Shown here piece by piece: positions 17,155 to 26,386 of a stretch of DNA of 34,902 nt. Position 1 is the stretch's first letter. Each line of letters starts with the position of its first letter. The position numbers and the translations under genes were made by a program. The notes under the pieces are model-generated. The model saw nothing but the letters and a program-made list of their open reading frames with translations, was not told where the DNA came from and did not search any database. This stretch comes from Nocardiopsis alkaliphila YIM 80379 (GTDB lineage: Bacteria; Actinomycetota; Actinomycetes; Streptosporangiales; Streptosporangiaceae), in NCBI RefSeq assembly GCF_000341005.1, contig NZ_ANBD01000070.1, positions 1 through 34,902 on the forward strand, written 5' to 3'.

Positions 17155-17222
17155 TTGAACACCACCGGTGCATTAGCCTGCCCGCAACCCATCGACCAGT
17201 ACGTGGAAGGCCCAGGTGACCC

Positions 17223-17708
17223 ATGAGTGGAAAAGCCACACCCGCGACCGTGGCCGCCGGACGGACCAAGACGACCTACACCCTGCATCCCTACGAGGTT
17301 CGAGGCGAAAGCGACGGTCACTCCTATGGCACCGACGCCGCCGACGCGCTCGGGATACCGCATCGGCAGGTGTTCAAGACCTTGGTGACCGAGGTGGACG
17401 GCGAGTTCACCGTCGGAGTGGTACCGGTCAGTGGATCGCTGGACCTCAAAGCGTTGGCGGCGGCGGTCGGAGGTAAACGGGCGACGATGGTCGCCCCGGG
17501 CCGGGCCGAAAAGATCACCGGATACGTGCGTGGCGGTATCAGCCCGTTGGGGCAGCGCAAGCGGCTGCGTACGGTGATCGACTCCTCGGTGAGGACGCTG
17601 ACGTCGGTCTATGTGTCGGCGGGACGGCGCGGGCTGCAGATGGAACTGACCCCGACGGATCTGCTCAAGCTGACGGAGGCGATCACCGCCCCCATCGCGA
17701 CCCCTTGA
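17223..17708 (+). CDS. ybaK: YbaK/EbsC-type Cys-tRNA(Pro) deacylase
   Basis: This 161-residue editing enzyme hydrolyses Cys-tRNA(Pro) formed by prolyl-tRNA synthetase. Visible are HPYEVRGESDGHSYGTDAADALGI, HRQVFKTLV with the conserved Lys52, GEFTVGVVPVSGSLDLKALA, KRATMVAPGRAEKITGYVRGGISPLGQRKRL and VYVSAGRRGLQMELTP. Length and order match the bacterial YbaK family. ATG 17223 has an AGGTGA-type site nine bases upstream. It is 68 bases after the LON-domain gene, possibly co-transcribed; a weak -10 (TAGCCT, 17175-17180) is also present. Confidence 0.93.
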   Translation: MSGKATPATVAAGRTKTTYTLHPYEVRGESDGHSYGTDAADALGIPHRQVFKTLVTEVDGEFTVGVVPVSGSLDLKALAAAVGGKRATMVAPGRAEKITGYVRGGISPLGQRKRLRTVIDSSVRTLTSVYVSAGRRGLQMELTPTDLLKLTEAITAPIATP

Positions 17709-17804
17709 GGGTCCTGAGCCAGAGGGCGGAGTGAGCCGCGACACCTGCTCGTACCGGCTGGAACACAGGGGGTGGTGGACCTTCGCACATCGACGAACGG
17801 TCTA

Positions 17805-17833
17805 TTGCCCACCCCCCTACTCGGGGGTAGTTT
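17805..17833 (+). promoter_or_regulatory. fadD promoter with palindromic operator
   Basis: TTGCCC (17805-17810) and TAGTTT (17828-17833) are exactly 17 bases apart. The -10 ends six bases before ATG 17840, giving a leaderless start. An imperfect palindrome, TACTC-GG-GGGTA (17818-17829), spans the spacer and -10. The same motif, perfect, lies upstream of the PaaI thioesterase gene (27116-27127), so a shared repressor is inferred. Confidence 0.6.
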
Positions 17834-17839
17834 TGTGAC

Positions 17840-19708
17840 ATGGGCAACATCGCACCCCCCTACGCGTCCGTCCCCGACATGTTCGCCTCCCGCGTCACCG
17901 AATCCGGAGAACGGGAGGCGTTCGCTTTTCCCACCCCTTCTCCCGACGGTGGTCCCGACACCTGGCAGACCCTCACCTGGAACCAGACCCGCGACCGCGT
18001 GCGCGCCATGGCCCTTGGATTGCACTCGCTGGGAGTGACCGCTCAGGCCCGTTGCGCCATCTCGTCCAACACCCGTATCGAGTGGATACTCGCCGACCTG
18101 GCGATCCTGTGCGCGGGCGGCGCCTCCACCACCATCTACCCCACCTCCCCCGCGCCGGACTGCGCCTACATCGTCTCCGATTCCGGCAGCATGCTGGCTT
18201 TCGCCGAGAACGACGAACAGGTCGCCAAGCTGATCGAACAGCGCTCCGCCATGCCTGGCCTGTCCAAGGTCATCGCTTTCGAGGGTGAGGCCGGTGGCGA
18301 CGACGACTGGGTCATGAGCCTGACCCAACTGGAGGAGATCGGCACCGCGCTACACGCCGAAAGACCGGAGCTGTTCGACGAATTGGTCGCCTCGGTCCGA
18401 TCCGACCACCTGGCGACCCTGATCTACACCTCCGGCACCACCGGCCGACCCAAAGGCGTGCGCTTGGACCAGGCCAACTGGCTCTACGAGGCACAGGCGC
18501 TCGCGGTCATGGACGAGGAGGCGCGCGCCCACGGCCAGGAGATGATCACCCTGGAGGACCTGCAGTACCTGTGGCTCCCCCTGGCGCACGCCTTCGGCAA
18601 GGTCATGCTGGTCAGCCAGCTGAGGATCGGGTTCAAGACCGTCGTGGACGGGCGCGTGGACAAGATCGTGGACAACCTGGCCGTCGTGCGACCGACCTTC
18701 ATGGCGGCGGCGCCCCGTATCTTCGAGAAGGTCTTCAACAAGGTCGTCATGCAAGCCAAGGAGGGCGGCGCGGCCAAGTACCGGGTCTTCAAGTGGGCCG
18801 TGGGCGTGGGCGACCAGGTGGCACGAGTACGGGAAGGGGGAAAAGAGCCCAGGGGCGTGCTCGCCGTCCGGCACAGGGTGGCCGACCGGTTGGTGTTCTC
18901 CAGGTTGCGGGAGCGATTCGGCGGCCGGCTGAAGTTCTTCGTGTCAGGCAGTGCCCCGCTCTCTCCCGAGATCGGCCGGTTCTTCTACGGGGCCGGGATC
19001 ACCATCTTGGAGGGGTACGGGCTGACCGAGACCTCGGCCGGGGCCTTCCTCAACCGGCCCGGTGACGTGCGCTTCGGAACGGTGGGGCTACCTCTGCCCG
19101 GCACCGAGGTCAGGATCGCCGAGGACGGCGAGGTGCTGCTACGCGGCGCCAACCTCATGCGCGGCTACCACAACCTCTCAGGCTCCACCGAGGCCGTGCT
19201 CACCGAGGACGGCTGGTTCGCCACCGGTGACATCGGCACGTTGGAGAACGGTCGCCTACGCATCACCGACCGGAAGAAGGAGCTGATCAAGACCTCCGGC
19301 GGTAAGTACGTGGCGCCCCAGAGCATCGAGAGCCGCTTCAAGGCCCTGTGTCCGTACGTGAGCAACTTGATCGTGCACGGTGACCGGCGCCCCTACTGTG
19401 TGGCGCTGGTGGCCTTGGATCCCGAGGCGATCGACGTCTGGGCCCGGACCAACGGCCTCGAAGCACTCGACTACACCGGCCTGACCAAGGAACCCAAGGT
19501 CCGTCGGATGCTCCAAGAGTCCATCGACGAACTCAACGAAGGGCTGCCCCGGCACGAGACGATCAAGTACTTCACGATTTTGCCCAACGAGCTGACCGTG
19601 GAGGCAGGAGAGATCACGCCGAGTCTGAAGATGCGCCGTAGGGCGGTCGAGGAGAAGTACGCCGACCTGCTCGACGACATGTACGAGGAAACGGTCCAAG
19701 TCCTGTGA
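17840..19708 (+). CDS. Long-chain acyl-CoA synthetase (FadD15-like AMP-forming ligase)
   Basis: The 622-residue enzyme activates fatty acids to acyl-CoA through an acyl-AMP. Visible motifs are the P-loop LIYTSGTTGRPKG (about 194-206), GSAPLSPEI (about 370-378), EGYGLTETSAG (about 391-401), DGWFATGDIG (about 457-466), ITDRKKELIKTSGGKYVAP and the late EITPSLKMRRRAVEEKY carrying the catalytic Lys. The overall style resembles FadD15 of mycobacteria. No membrane segment is evident. It appears monocistronic with a leaderless start at ATG 17840, and ends 33 bases from a convergent gene. Confidence 0.94.
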   Translation: MGNIAPPYASVPDMFASRVTESGEREAFAFPTPSPDGGPDTWQTLTWNQTRDRVRAMALGLHSLGVTAQARCAISSNTRIEWILADLAILCAGGASTTIYPTSPAPDCAYIVSDSGSMLAFAENDEQVAKLIEQRSAMPGLSKVIAFEGEAGGDDDWVMSLTQLEEIGTALHAERPELFDELVASVRSDHLATLIYTSGTTGRPKGVRLDQANWLYEAQALAVMDEEARAHGQEMITLEDLQYLWLPLAHAFGKVMLVSQLRIGFKTVVDGRVDKIVDNLAVVRPTFMAAAPRIFEKVFNKVVMQAKEGGAAKYRVFKWAVGVGDQVARVREGGKEPRGVLAVRHRVADRLVFSRLRERFGGRLKFFVSGSAPLSPEIGRFFYGAGITILEGYGLTETSAGAFLNRPGDVRFGTVGLPLPGTEVRIAEDGEVLLRGANLMRGYHNLSGSTEAVLTEDGWFATGDIGTLENGRLRITDRKKELIKTSGGKYVAPQSIESRFKALCPYVSNLIVHGDRRPYCVALVALDPEAIDVWARTNGLEALDYTGLTKEPKVRRMLQESIDELNEGLPRHETIKYFTILPNELTVEAGEITPSLKMRRRAVEEKYADLLDDMYEETVQVL

Positions 19709-19741
19709 TCGGCACTTTGTGAACGGACTCCGTGAGCGAGG

Positions 19742-20452
19742 TCAGGAACGAGGGTCCTTTGATCCTTCGGCCCGCTTTCGTTCGGGGAAGGCGGAGTTCG
19801 CCCGGGTGTCCGTGGTGGGAGGTGCGACCGCCTGGCCGTCCACGGCCGAAGCACCCGAGCCGGGGGCGTCCGAACCAGGAACCTCCGGAGCCGGATCGGG
19901 TCCGGGCACACCCGGCTGATCGGAACGCAACAGACTGATGCCGTCCAACAAACCGTACTGAAGAACGTGGACGAAGGGCCACACGACCACGAACGCGGTG
20001 GCCTGTAGCCGGAGCGCCGCGGTGACGGCCTCGCCGGGGGCCGCCGTCAGCACCGCCTCTCGCGCGGGAGCGTCCAGGGCCACACCGATCCGCCAGACCA
20101 ATAGGGCGGCCACGGCCGCACCCAGGAAGCTCGCCAACAGCACGGGCAGACGAAGGTCCTGCATCCGCCGCTCGGCCAGAAAGAACTGCACCATGTAGCA
20201 GGAGTAACCGGTGACGACGCCGGCCACGGCGGTGATGAGGACGTAGTGGCCCTCCATCGCGAAGACGTCCTGGGAGGTTCCGGGGAAGACGTTCCCCTCG
20301 CCCAAGGCGGTCACCTCGGGGCGGGGAGCGATCCACCACCACAACGGTCCCAGGGCCACGCCGAGCAGGACCACCGCCCCGAGCGCACACGCCCCCACGA
20401 GCAAGGCACGCCCCGCTCCCGAAGCATCCGCGCGGTCCCGCTGCGTCTTCAC
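19742..20452 (-). CDS. DUF2567-like membrane protein
   Basis: This is a 236-residue protein with four membrane helices (about residues 15-37, 66-86, 95-115 and 140-162 from GTG 20452) and a Pro/Gly/Glu-rich cytosolic tail. LWWWIAPRPEVTALGEG after the first helix recalls the actinobacterial DUF2567 family, whose function is unknown; the assignment is moderate. The start is GTG 20452 with AAGGGGG about nine bases upstream. Codons further upstream are antisense to the DinB-like gene and do not look coding. A TATTGT -10 (20522-20517) may serve it. Confidence 0.7.
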   Translation of the reverse strand: MKTQRDRADASGAGRALLVGACALGAVVLLGVALGPLWWWIAPRPEVTALGEGNVFPGTSQDVFAMEGHYVLITAVAGVVTGYSCYMVQFFLAERRMQDLRLPVLLASFLGAAVAALLVWRIGVALDAPAREAVLTAAPGEAVTAALRLQATAFVVVWPFVHVLQYGLLDGISLLRSDQPGVPGPDPAPEVPGSDAPGSGASAVDGQAVAPPTTDTRANSAFPERKRAEGSKDPRS

Positions 20453-20527
20453 CCCGTGTGCCCCCTTCGTGTCCACATCGGCCGAAAACCAGTGGCTACC
20501 GGTCACGACCCGAAGGACAATACCCGC

Positions 20528-21064
20528 ATGGACGACAAGAGCGGCCCCCAGACCCCACCCAAGCGTGTCATTCCCCCCATGGCGGCGGACGAACGGACGA
20601 TGCTGCCGGCCTGGTTGGACCGGCACCGCGCCACCGTGCACCACAAGTGCGCCGAACTGGACCCGGCCCTGTCCTCGGCCGCACCGATCGCGACCTCGCC
20701 CATGACCACCATCGGTGGCGTCGTGTCCCACCTTCGCTGGGTGGAGGCGTTCTGGTTCGAGGTGGTGATGCTCGGCCAACCGGATGTGGCGCCCTATTCG
20801 CGGGAGGACCCCGACGGGGAGTTCCGGGTTGGAGCCGAGCGGCCCTTGGACGAACTCCTGGCCGAGTACGAGCGGCAGTGCGAGCGTTCCCGGCGGATCA
20901 CCTCCGGCCTGGAGTTGGGCAACTCCGCCCGACGTACCCTGCACGACGGTCGCGATCGACCCACCCTGCGTTGGGTGCTCACCCACATGATCGAGGAGAC
21001 CGCCCGACACAACGGGCACCTGGACCTGCTTCGGGAGCTCGCCGACGGAACCACCGGCCAGTGA
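20528..21064 (+). CDS. DinB/DUF664-like protein
   Basis: The 178-residue product matches the four-helix DinB/DUF664 fold common in actinobacteria, related to thiol-dependent metalloenzymes. Visible are VSHLRWVEAFWFEVVMLG (first metal His), RPTLRWVLTHMIEETARHNGHLDLLRELADG (second and third His in helix 4), and a central LAEYERQCERSR helix. The three His residues expected for metal binding are present. Substrate is unknown; a mycothiol-linked role is only inference from the family. ATG 20528 has GAAGGAC about ten bases upstream. It diverges from the DUF2567-like gene with a 75-base gap. Confidence 0.85.
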   Translation: MDDKSGPQTPPKRVIPPMAADERTMLPAWLDRHRATVHHKCAELDPALSSAAPIATSPMTTIGGVVSHLRWVEAFWFEVVMLGQPDVAPYSREDPDGEFRVGAERPLDELLAEYERQCERSRRITSGLELGNSARRTLHDGRDRPTLRWVLTHMIEETARHNGHLDLLRELADGTTGQ

Positions 21065-21110
21065 GCGGGCCGGAGTCGGAGGGACTCGTGAGCGCCCTGG
21101 CCACGACTTC

Positions 21111-21145
21111 GGGGCCCGGGCGATCGGTGATACCGCCCGGGCCCC
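21111..21145. terminator. Bidirectional terminator between the DinB-like gene and dnaE
   Basis: GGGGCCCGGGCG (21111-21122) pairs perfectly with CGCCCGGGCCCC (21134-21145), loop of 11 bases, between two convergent genes. Confidence 0.7.
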
Positions 21146-21147
21146 GT

Positions 21148-21169
21148 GGTGGTCGCAGCGACGACCACC
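21148..21169 (-). terminator. Second hairpin downstream of dnaE
   Basis: GGTGGTCG (21148-21155) pairs with CGACCACC (21162-21169), six-base loop, seven bases after the dnaE stop on the minus strand. Confidence 0.45.
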
Positions 21170-21176
21170 GACTGGG

Positions 21177-24100
21177 TCAATAGTCGACCGAGTAGGCCCC
21201 CAGCAGGCTCTTCACCTCACCGTTGAACTCCGGAGAGATCCGCACCGAGTACCGCTCCAGCGCGTAGATCCGCGAACGCACCGGGTTGTCCACCCGAATC
21301 CGCACGGGGGTGTCGCCCTTGTGGGTGCTGAGCACCTGGCGCAGGTCACCGATGAGCTCTGGGGAAAGCCTCTTCTCGTCCACGCTGAGCAGGACCGGCG
21401 GCTCCCCTTCGGTGATGTGCGAGATGTCCAGGATCGACATCTCCGAGGCGAACATCGACCACGTGCCGTCCCTGTCGTTGAGCCGACCCTTGACCGTGAC
21501 CGCTGTGTCCTCCAGCAAGGCCTCCACGTACAGCGGGTACGTCTTGGGGAAGAACAACACCTCCATGCTGGAGTCCAAGTCCTCCACCGTGGCGATCGCC
21601 CACTGGTTACCGGCCTTGTTGGTGCGCTTGTCCACCTTGGAGATGAGTCCGGAGATGCGCACCTCACCGCGTTCACGGGCCAGGTCTCCGGCGACGATCT
21701 GGGCGATGGAGGTGTCCCGGGAACGGGCCAGGACCCGTTCGGCCCCGGCCAACGGGTGGCTGGACACGTACAGGCCCAACATCTCCCGCTCGAAGGCGAG
21801 CTTGGTCTTGCGGTCCCACTCCTCATCGCCCCACTGGATGTTCAGTCCGATGGGCGCGGAGTCGGGCTCGTCCCCGCCACCGAACAGATCGAACTGGCCG
21901 TTCGCTTCCTGTTTCTTGGAGCTGATCATGCCGTCCACCGCCGTCTCGTGGTGCCGGTACAGCTCACGCCGGGGCTGCCCCAAGGAGTCGAACCCGCCGG
22001 CCTTGATGAGGGATTCGATGACCCTCTTGTTGCACGCGGCCAGCTCGATCTTGGACAGGAAGTCGGTGAAGGAGGTGTACTTGCCCTTCTCGGTGCGGGT
22101 CTTGACGATCGAGTTGACGACGTTGGCGCCCACGTTGCGGACCCCGCCCATGCCGAAGCGGATGTCGGAACCCACCGGGGTGAACCGCAGACCCGACTCG
22201 TTGACGTCGGGGGGCAGCACCTTGATGCCCTGGGTACGACACTCGGCCAGATATACCGCCATCTTGTCCTTGTCGTCACTGACCGAGGTCAGCAGCGCCG
22301 ACATGTAGGCGGCCGGGTAGTTGGCCTTGAGGTAGGCGGTCCAGTAGGAGACCAGGCCGTACCCGGCGGCGTGCGACTTGTTGAAGGCGTAGCCCGCGAA
22401 GGGGAGCATGACGTCCCACAGGGCCTGCATGGCCTCCTTGGAGAATCCCTTCTCCGTCATGCCGGTGGAGAACTTCTCGTACTCCTTCTCCAGGGCCTCC
22501 TTCTTCTTCTTGCCCATCGCCCGGCGCATCAGGTCCGCGCCGCCCAGGCTGTACCCGGCCAGCTGTTGGGCGATGGCCATGATCTGCTCCTGGTAGACGA
22601 GCAGGTGGAAGGTCTCACCCAGGATCGGTTCCAGGGCGTCCTTGAGTTCGGGGTGAATGGGAGAAACGTCCTGACGCCCGTTCGATCGGTCGGCGTAGTC
22701 GTTGTGGGCGTTGGCCGCCATCGGGCCGGGTCGGTACAGGGAGAGGACGGCCGCGATGTCACCGAACTTCTTGGGCTGCATGCGTTTGAGCAGGTTGCGC
22801 ATGGCGCCGCCATCCAGCTGGAACACGCCCAGGGTGTCGCCCCGAGAGAGCAGCTGGTAGGTCTTCTCGTCGTCCAGGGGCAGCTGCGCGAGGTCGATGT
22901 CGACCCCCTCGGCCTCCTTGATGGACTTGACCGCGTCGTCCATGATCGTCAGGTTGCGCAGACCCAGGAAGTCCATCTTGAGCAGACCCATGTCCTCACA
23001 CTGAGGGTAGGGAAAGCCCGTGATGATGGCGCCGTCGGTGTCGCGCTTGTGCAGCGGGATGACGTCGAGCAGCGGCTCCTTGGACAGGATGACGCCTGCG
23101 GCGTGTACGCCCGTACCGCGAGTCAGGCCCTCGATGCCCCGCGCGGTCTCCATGACCTTGTTGACCTGGGGGTCGTTCTCGATCAGGTTGCGCAGCTCGG
23201 TGGTCTCCGGGTAGCGCTCGTGCTCGGTGTTGTACACCGCGTCCAACGGAATCTCGTTGCCGCCCACCGGGGCCGGGAACGCCTTGGTGATGGCGTCGCC
23301 GGTGGAGTAGGGCATGCCCAGGATGCGAGTGGAGTCCTTGATGGCCGCCTTGGCCTTGATGGTGCCGAAGGTGAGGATCTGCGCGACGCGCTCCTCGCCG
23401 TACAGACGGGTGACGTACTCGATCATCTCGCCGCGCCGACGCTCATCGAAGTCCAGGTCGACGTCGGGCATGGTCACACGTTCGGGATTGAGGAACCGCT
23501 CGAACAGCAGGCCGTGCTCCAACGGGTCCAGGTCGGTGATGCCCAGCAGGTAGGCGATCATCGAGCCGGCGGCCGAACCACGACCCGGACCCAGTGCGAT
23601 CCCGTTCTTACGGGCGTACAGACAGATGTCGGAGACCACCAGGAAGTAGGCCGGGAAGCCCATCTCGTTGATGATGCCGAGCTCGAAGTCGATCCTTTGA
23701 CGGATGGCGTCGTTGATCCCGTCCGGGTAGCGGGTCGGGATGAGCCGCTCGACCTCCTTGGCCAGCCAAGAAGATTGCGTTTCCCCCTCCGGAACCGGGT
23801 AGACCGGCATCAGGTCGCGGTGAGCGAAGACGTTGTCGTAGGCGCCGGGGTGGACACGTTCGGCGATGAGCAGGGTGTTCTTGCAGCCCTGTGCCCACTC
23901 GTCGAAGTCGAGTAGGCCGCGCATCTCGTCGGCGGACTTGAGGTAGTAGCCCGAACCGTTGAACCGGAAGCGGGTGGGATCGTCCAGGTTCTTTCCCACG
24001 CCCACGGCCAGGAGGGCGTCGTGCGCCGAGGCCTGGGACTCGTAGACGTAGTGGGAGTCGTTGGTGACCAGCGGGGGGATGTCCAGTTCGCGGCCGACCT

Positions 24101-24737
24101 TGAGCAGGCCGTCGCGAACCTCCTTCTCGATCGGTACGCCGTGGTCCATCAGCTCCAAGAAGACGTTCTCCCTGCCGAAGATGTCCTGGAGTTTGGCGGC
24201 GTAGTCGATGGCCTCCTTCTCCTGTCCCAATCGCAGGCGCGTCTGCACGCCGCCGGAAGGACAACCGGTGGAGACGATGACGCCCTCGCTGTGTTCGGCC
24301 ATCAGGTCCAGGTCCATGCGGGGCTTCATGTAGTAGCCCTCCATGGACGCCAGCGATGACATCTTGAAGAGGTTGCGCAGGCCCGTCTCGTTCTCGGCGA
24401 GCATGGTCATGTGAAGGTAGCGCCCACCCCCGGAGATGTCCTTGCCGCCCTCGGCCGAGGCGTCGTCGGAGGTGTTGGAGCGGCCCCAGAAGACCCGTTT
24501 CTTGTGGAAGCGCGACTCGGGGGCGACGTAGGCCTCGATGCCGATGATGGGCGTCACGCCCGTGCCCTTGGACTGCTGGTAGAACTCGTAGGCACCGAAC
24601 ATGTTGCCGTGGTCGGTCATGGCCACGGCGGGCATCTCCAGTCGCGCCGCCTCCTTGAACAAGGGCTTCAACTTCGCCGCCCCGTCGAGCATCGAGTACT
24701 CGGTGTGGACGTGCAGATGTGCGAAGGAGTCGGCCAT
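21177..24737 (-). CDS. dnaE: DNA polymerase III alpha subunit, DnaE1 type
   Basis: This 1186-residue replicative polymerase begins with the PHP domain. HLHVHTEYS gives H9 and H11, followed by D18, H43 (MTDHG), E68, H109, C159 (STGCPSGG), D227 and H229 (TNDSH). All nine metal-site residues are present, so the PHP proofreading exonuclease known from M. tuberculosis DnaE1 should be intact. The polymerase core has GPGRGSAAGSMIAYLLGIT (about 383-401) and PDVDLDFD (424-431) with catalytic Asp425 and Asp427, then HhH and OB-fold regions to the end. ATG 24737 matches the family N-terminus; upstream codons do not. It is a single-gene unit with terminators downstream. Confidence 0.98.
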   Translation of the reverse strand: MADSFAHLHVHTEYSMLDGAAKLKPLFKEAARLEMPAVAMTDHGNMFGAYEFYQQSKGTGVTPIIGIEAYVAPESRFHKKRVFWGRSNTSDDASAEGGKDISGGGRYLHMTMLAENETGLRNLFKMSSLASMEGYYMKPRMDLDLMAEHSEGVIVSTGCPSGGVQTRLRLGQEKEAIDYAAKLQDIFGRENVFLELMDHGVPIEKEVRDGLLKVGRELDIPPLVTNDSHYVYESQASAHDALLAVGVGKNLDDPTRFRFNGSGYYLKSADEMRGLLDFDEWAQGCKNTLLIAERVHPGAYDNVFAHRDLMPVYPVPEGETQSSWLAKEVERLIPTRYPDGINDAIRQRIDFELGIINEMGFPAYFLVVSDICLYARKNGIALGPGRGSAAGSMIAYLLGITDLDPLEHGLLFERFLNPERVTMPDVDLDFDERRRGEMIEYVTRLYGEERVAQILTFGTIKAKAAIKDSTRILGMPYSTGDAITKAFPAPVGGNEIPLDAVYNTEHERYPETTELRNLIENDPQVNKVMETARGIEGLTRGTGVHAAGVILSKEPLLDVIPLHKRDTDGAIITGFPYPQCEDMGLLKMDFLGLRNLTIMDDAVKSIKEAEGVDIDLAQLPLDDEKTYQLLSRGDTLGVFQLDGGAMRNLLKRMQPKKFGDIAAVLSLYRPGPMAANAHNDYADRSNGRQDVSPIHPELKDALEPILGETFHLLVYQEQIMAIAQQLAGYSLGGADLMRRAMGKKKKEALEKEYEKFSTGMTEKGFSKEAMQALWDVMLPFAGYAFNKSHAAGYGLVSYWTAYLKANYPAAYMSALLTSVSDDKDKMAVYLAECRTQGIKVLPPDVNESGLRFTPVGSDIRFGMGGVRNVGANVVNSIVKTRTEKGKYTSFTDFLSKIELAACNKRVIESLIKAGGFDSLGQPRRELYRHHETAVDGMISSKKQEANGQFDLFGGGDEPDSAPIGLNIQWGDEEWDRKTKLAFEREMLGLYVSSHPLAGAERVLARSRDTSIAQIVAGDLARERGEVRISGLISKVDKRTNKAGNQWAIATVEDLDSSMEVLFFPKTYPLYVEALLEDTAVTVKGRLNDRDGTWSMFASEMSILDISHITEGEPPVLLSVDEKRLSPELIGDLRQVLSTHKGDTPVRIRVDNPVRSRIYALERYSVRISPEFNGEVKSLLGAYSVDY

Positions 24738-24783
24738 GACGCGTGTGCCCCCGAATGAGTGGACGGACAGGTGATGTTTCCCG

Positions 24784-24789
24784 AGCCTA
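24784..24789 (-). promoter_or_regulatory. Candidate -10 of dnaE
   Basis: TAGGCT on the minus strand, about 46 bases before the dnaE ATG, fits TAnnnT. No good -35 is seen. The rest of the 296-base gap to the divergent nuclease gene shows nothing else I can support. Confidence 0.3.
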
Positions 24790-25033
24790 CGACTTCCCCA
24801 CGACGTTCGGGCCCGCCTGTGGACGACTCCGGTGGACGAGGCCGGGCTCGCGTCGATAGGGACTCGGCCTCGATGACGTTCCGGTATCGCTTCGGCGCCC
24901 GACCCCTGAAGCGACCCGGTCCGTCGTCGAGCGGCTCGGGAACCGGTCGGGTGGTCCCACCCCACCCGACGTTCACCACGGGCTGCCCCTCCGCCGCTCG
25001 GTGCGCCTCGCGCCCCCTGAGAGGATGAGTTCC

Positions 25034-26293
25034 ATGCCCCGAAGAACCCGCCGAGTGGCCTCCACCGCCACCCTCGTACTGGCCGCCTCCGCGTTGATGG
25101 CCGCACCCGCGTCCGGTACCGACTCGCCCTCGGTCCCCGAGCCTCCGGGGGCGCACGAAGTGCGTTTCGCGACTTTCAACACCGCCCTGGAACGCCCTGG
25201 GCAAGGGCTGCTGGCAAAGGAACTGGCCACGCCCGACAGCGAACAGGCTCGCAACGTCGCCGAGATCATCCAGCGTGTGCGCCCCGACGTGCTGTTGCTC
25301 AACGAGTTCGACCACGATGATGAGGGCCTGGGACTTCGCCGCTTCCAGGACCACTACCTGTCCGTGGGGCAGAGCGGGGCCGATCCGATCGACTACCCCT
25401 ACGTGTACTCCGCCCCGGTCAACACCGGTGTGGCCTCGGGCGTGGACCTGAACGGTGACGGCGAGGCGGTGACCGAACCGGGCAGCCCCGAGTACGCCGA
25501 GGACGCCTTCGGGTACGCGACCTTCCCCGGCCGGTACGGGATGGCCGCGCTGTCCAGGTACCCCATCCTCACCGATCAGGTGCGCACCTTTCAGACCTTC
25601 CGCTGGGCCGACATGCCGAACGCGATGTTGCCCACGGACCCCGAGACGGGTGAGCCGTTCTACTCACAAGAGGCCCTGGAGGTGCTACGCCTGTCCTCCA
25701 AGAGCCATTGGGACGTGCCCATCGACACCGGTCGGGGCCGCCCGGTGCACCTGTTGGCCTCCCATCCCACACCACCGACCTTCGATGGCCCGGAAAAGCG
25801 CAACGTGGCGCGCAATCACGACGAGATCCGCTTCTGGGCGGACTACGTCACGCCACGCGGGGGCGACTACGTCTACGACGACGCGGGGGTGAGGGGCGGT
25901 CTGGCCCCGGGAGCGCGCTTCGTGATCGCCGGTGACCTGAACGCCGATCCCAACGATGGGGACGGGCACCCCGAGGCGATGACGCAACTGCTGGAGCATC
26001 GGCACATCGTGGACGTGCGTCCCTCCAGCCAGGGCGGGCGTGGCGCGGCCGCCCGTCAAGGCGGCGCCAACGAGGAGCACGTGGGTGCTCCGGAGCTGGA
26101 CAGTGCGGACTTCGTCGATGAGCCGGGGCCGGGCAATCTGCGAGTGGACTACGTGCTGCCGTCGCGTTCGTTGCCGACGCGGGGTTCGGGCGTGTTCTGG
26201 CCGACCGTGGACGACCCGCTGTTCCGGTTGACCGGCGACTACCCGTTTCCGAGTTCGGATCACCGCATGGTCTGGGTGGATGTGCTCCGTTGA
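25034..26293 (+). CDS. Secreted endonuclease/exonuclease/phosphatase-family protein
   Basis: The 419-residue protein has an N-terminal signal peptide: basic start MPRRTRR, hydrophobic core STATLVLAASALM, and likely cleavage after APA (residue 26). The EEP fold follows: RFATFNTALERPG (Asn of the metal site), VLLLNEFDHDD (catalytic Glu), RYGMAALSRYPI, PVHLLASHPTPP (His), VIAGDLNADPNDGD (DxN) and the C-terminal SSDHRMVWVDVL (catalytic Asp-His). All core catalytic positions are present, so a secreted nuclease or phosphatase is expected; the substrate is unknown. ATG 25034 is preceded by AGAGGA at nine bases; GTG 25001 is less likely. Confidence 0.9.
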   Translation: MPRRTRRVASTATLVLAASALMAAPASGTDSPSVPEPPGAHEVRFATFNTALERPGQGLLAKELATPDSEQARNVAEIIQRVRPDVLLLNEFDHDDEGLGLRRFQDHYLSVGQSGADPIDYPYVYSAPVNTGVASGVDLNGDGEAVTEPGSPEYAEDAFGYATFPGRYGMAALSRYPILTDQVRTFQTFRWADMPNAMLPTDPETGEPFYSQEALEVLRLSSKSHWDVPIDTGRGRPVHLLASHPTPPTFDGPEKRNVARNHDEIRFWADYVTPRGGDYVYDDAGVRGGLAPGARFVIAGDLNADPNDGDGHPEAMTQLLEHRHIVDVRPSSQGGRGAAARQGGANEEHVGAPELDSADFVDEPGPGNLRVDYVLPSRSLPTRGSGVFWPTVDDPLFRLTGDYPFPSSDHRMVWVDVLR

Positions 26294-26386
26294 CGGATCG
26301 CCCACGATCTCGCTCCCGTCATCACCCTTGGTGCCGAGGACGACGGCGGGAACGAGGTGGTCTCGACGAAGGCGGGTCGGTGACCG

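Noticed and set aside
17811..17834. ACCCCC/GGGGGT stem followed by TTTT as an intrinsic terminator before fadD
   Set aside because: The bases coincide with a well-spaced promoter and an operator-like palindrome, and it lies only about ten bases before the fadD start codon, so promoter function explains it better.
21321..23915. 864-codon open frame on the plus strand opposite dnaE
   Set aside because: Its composition (Val/Gly/Asp/Gln/His runs) is a mirror of dnaE codons, and dnaE on the minus strand has all the polymerase motifs.
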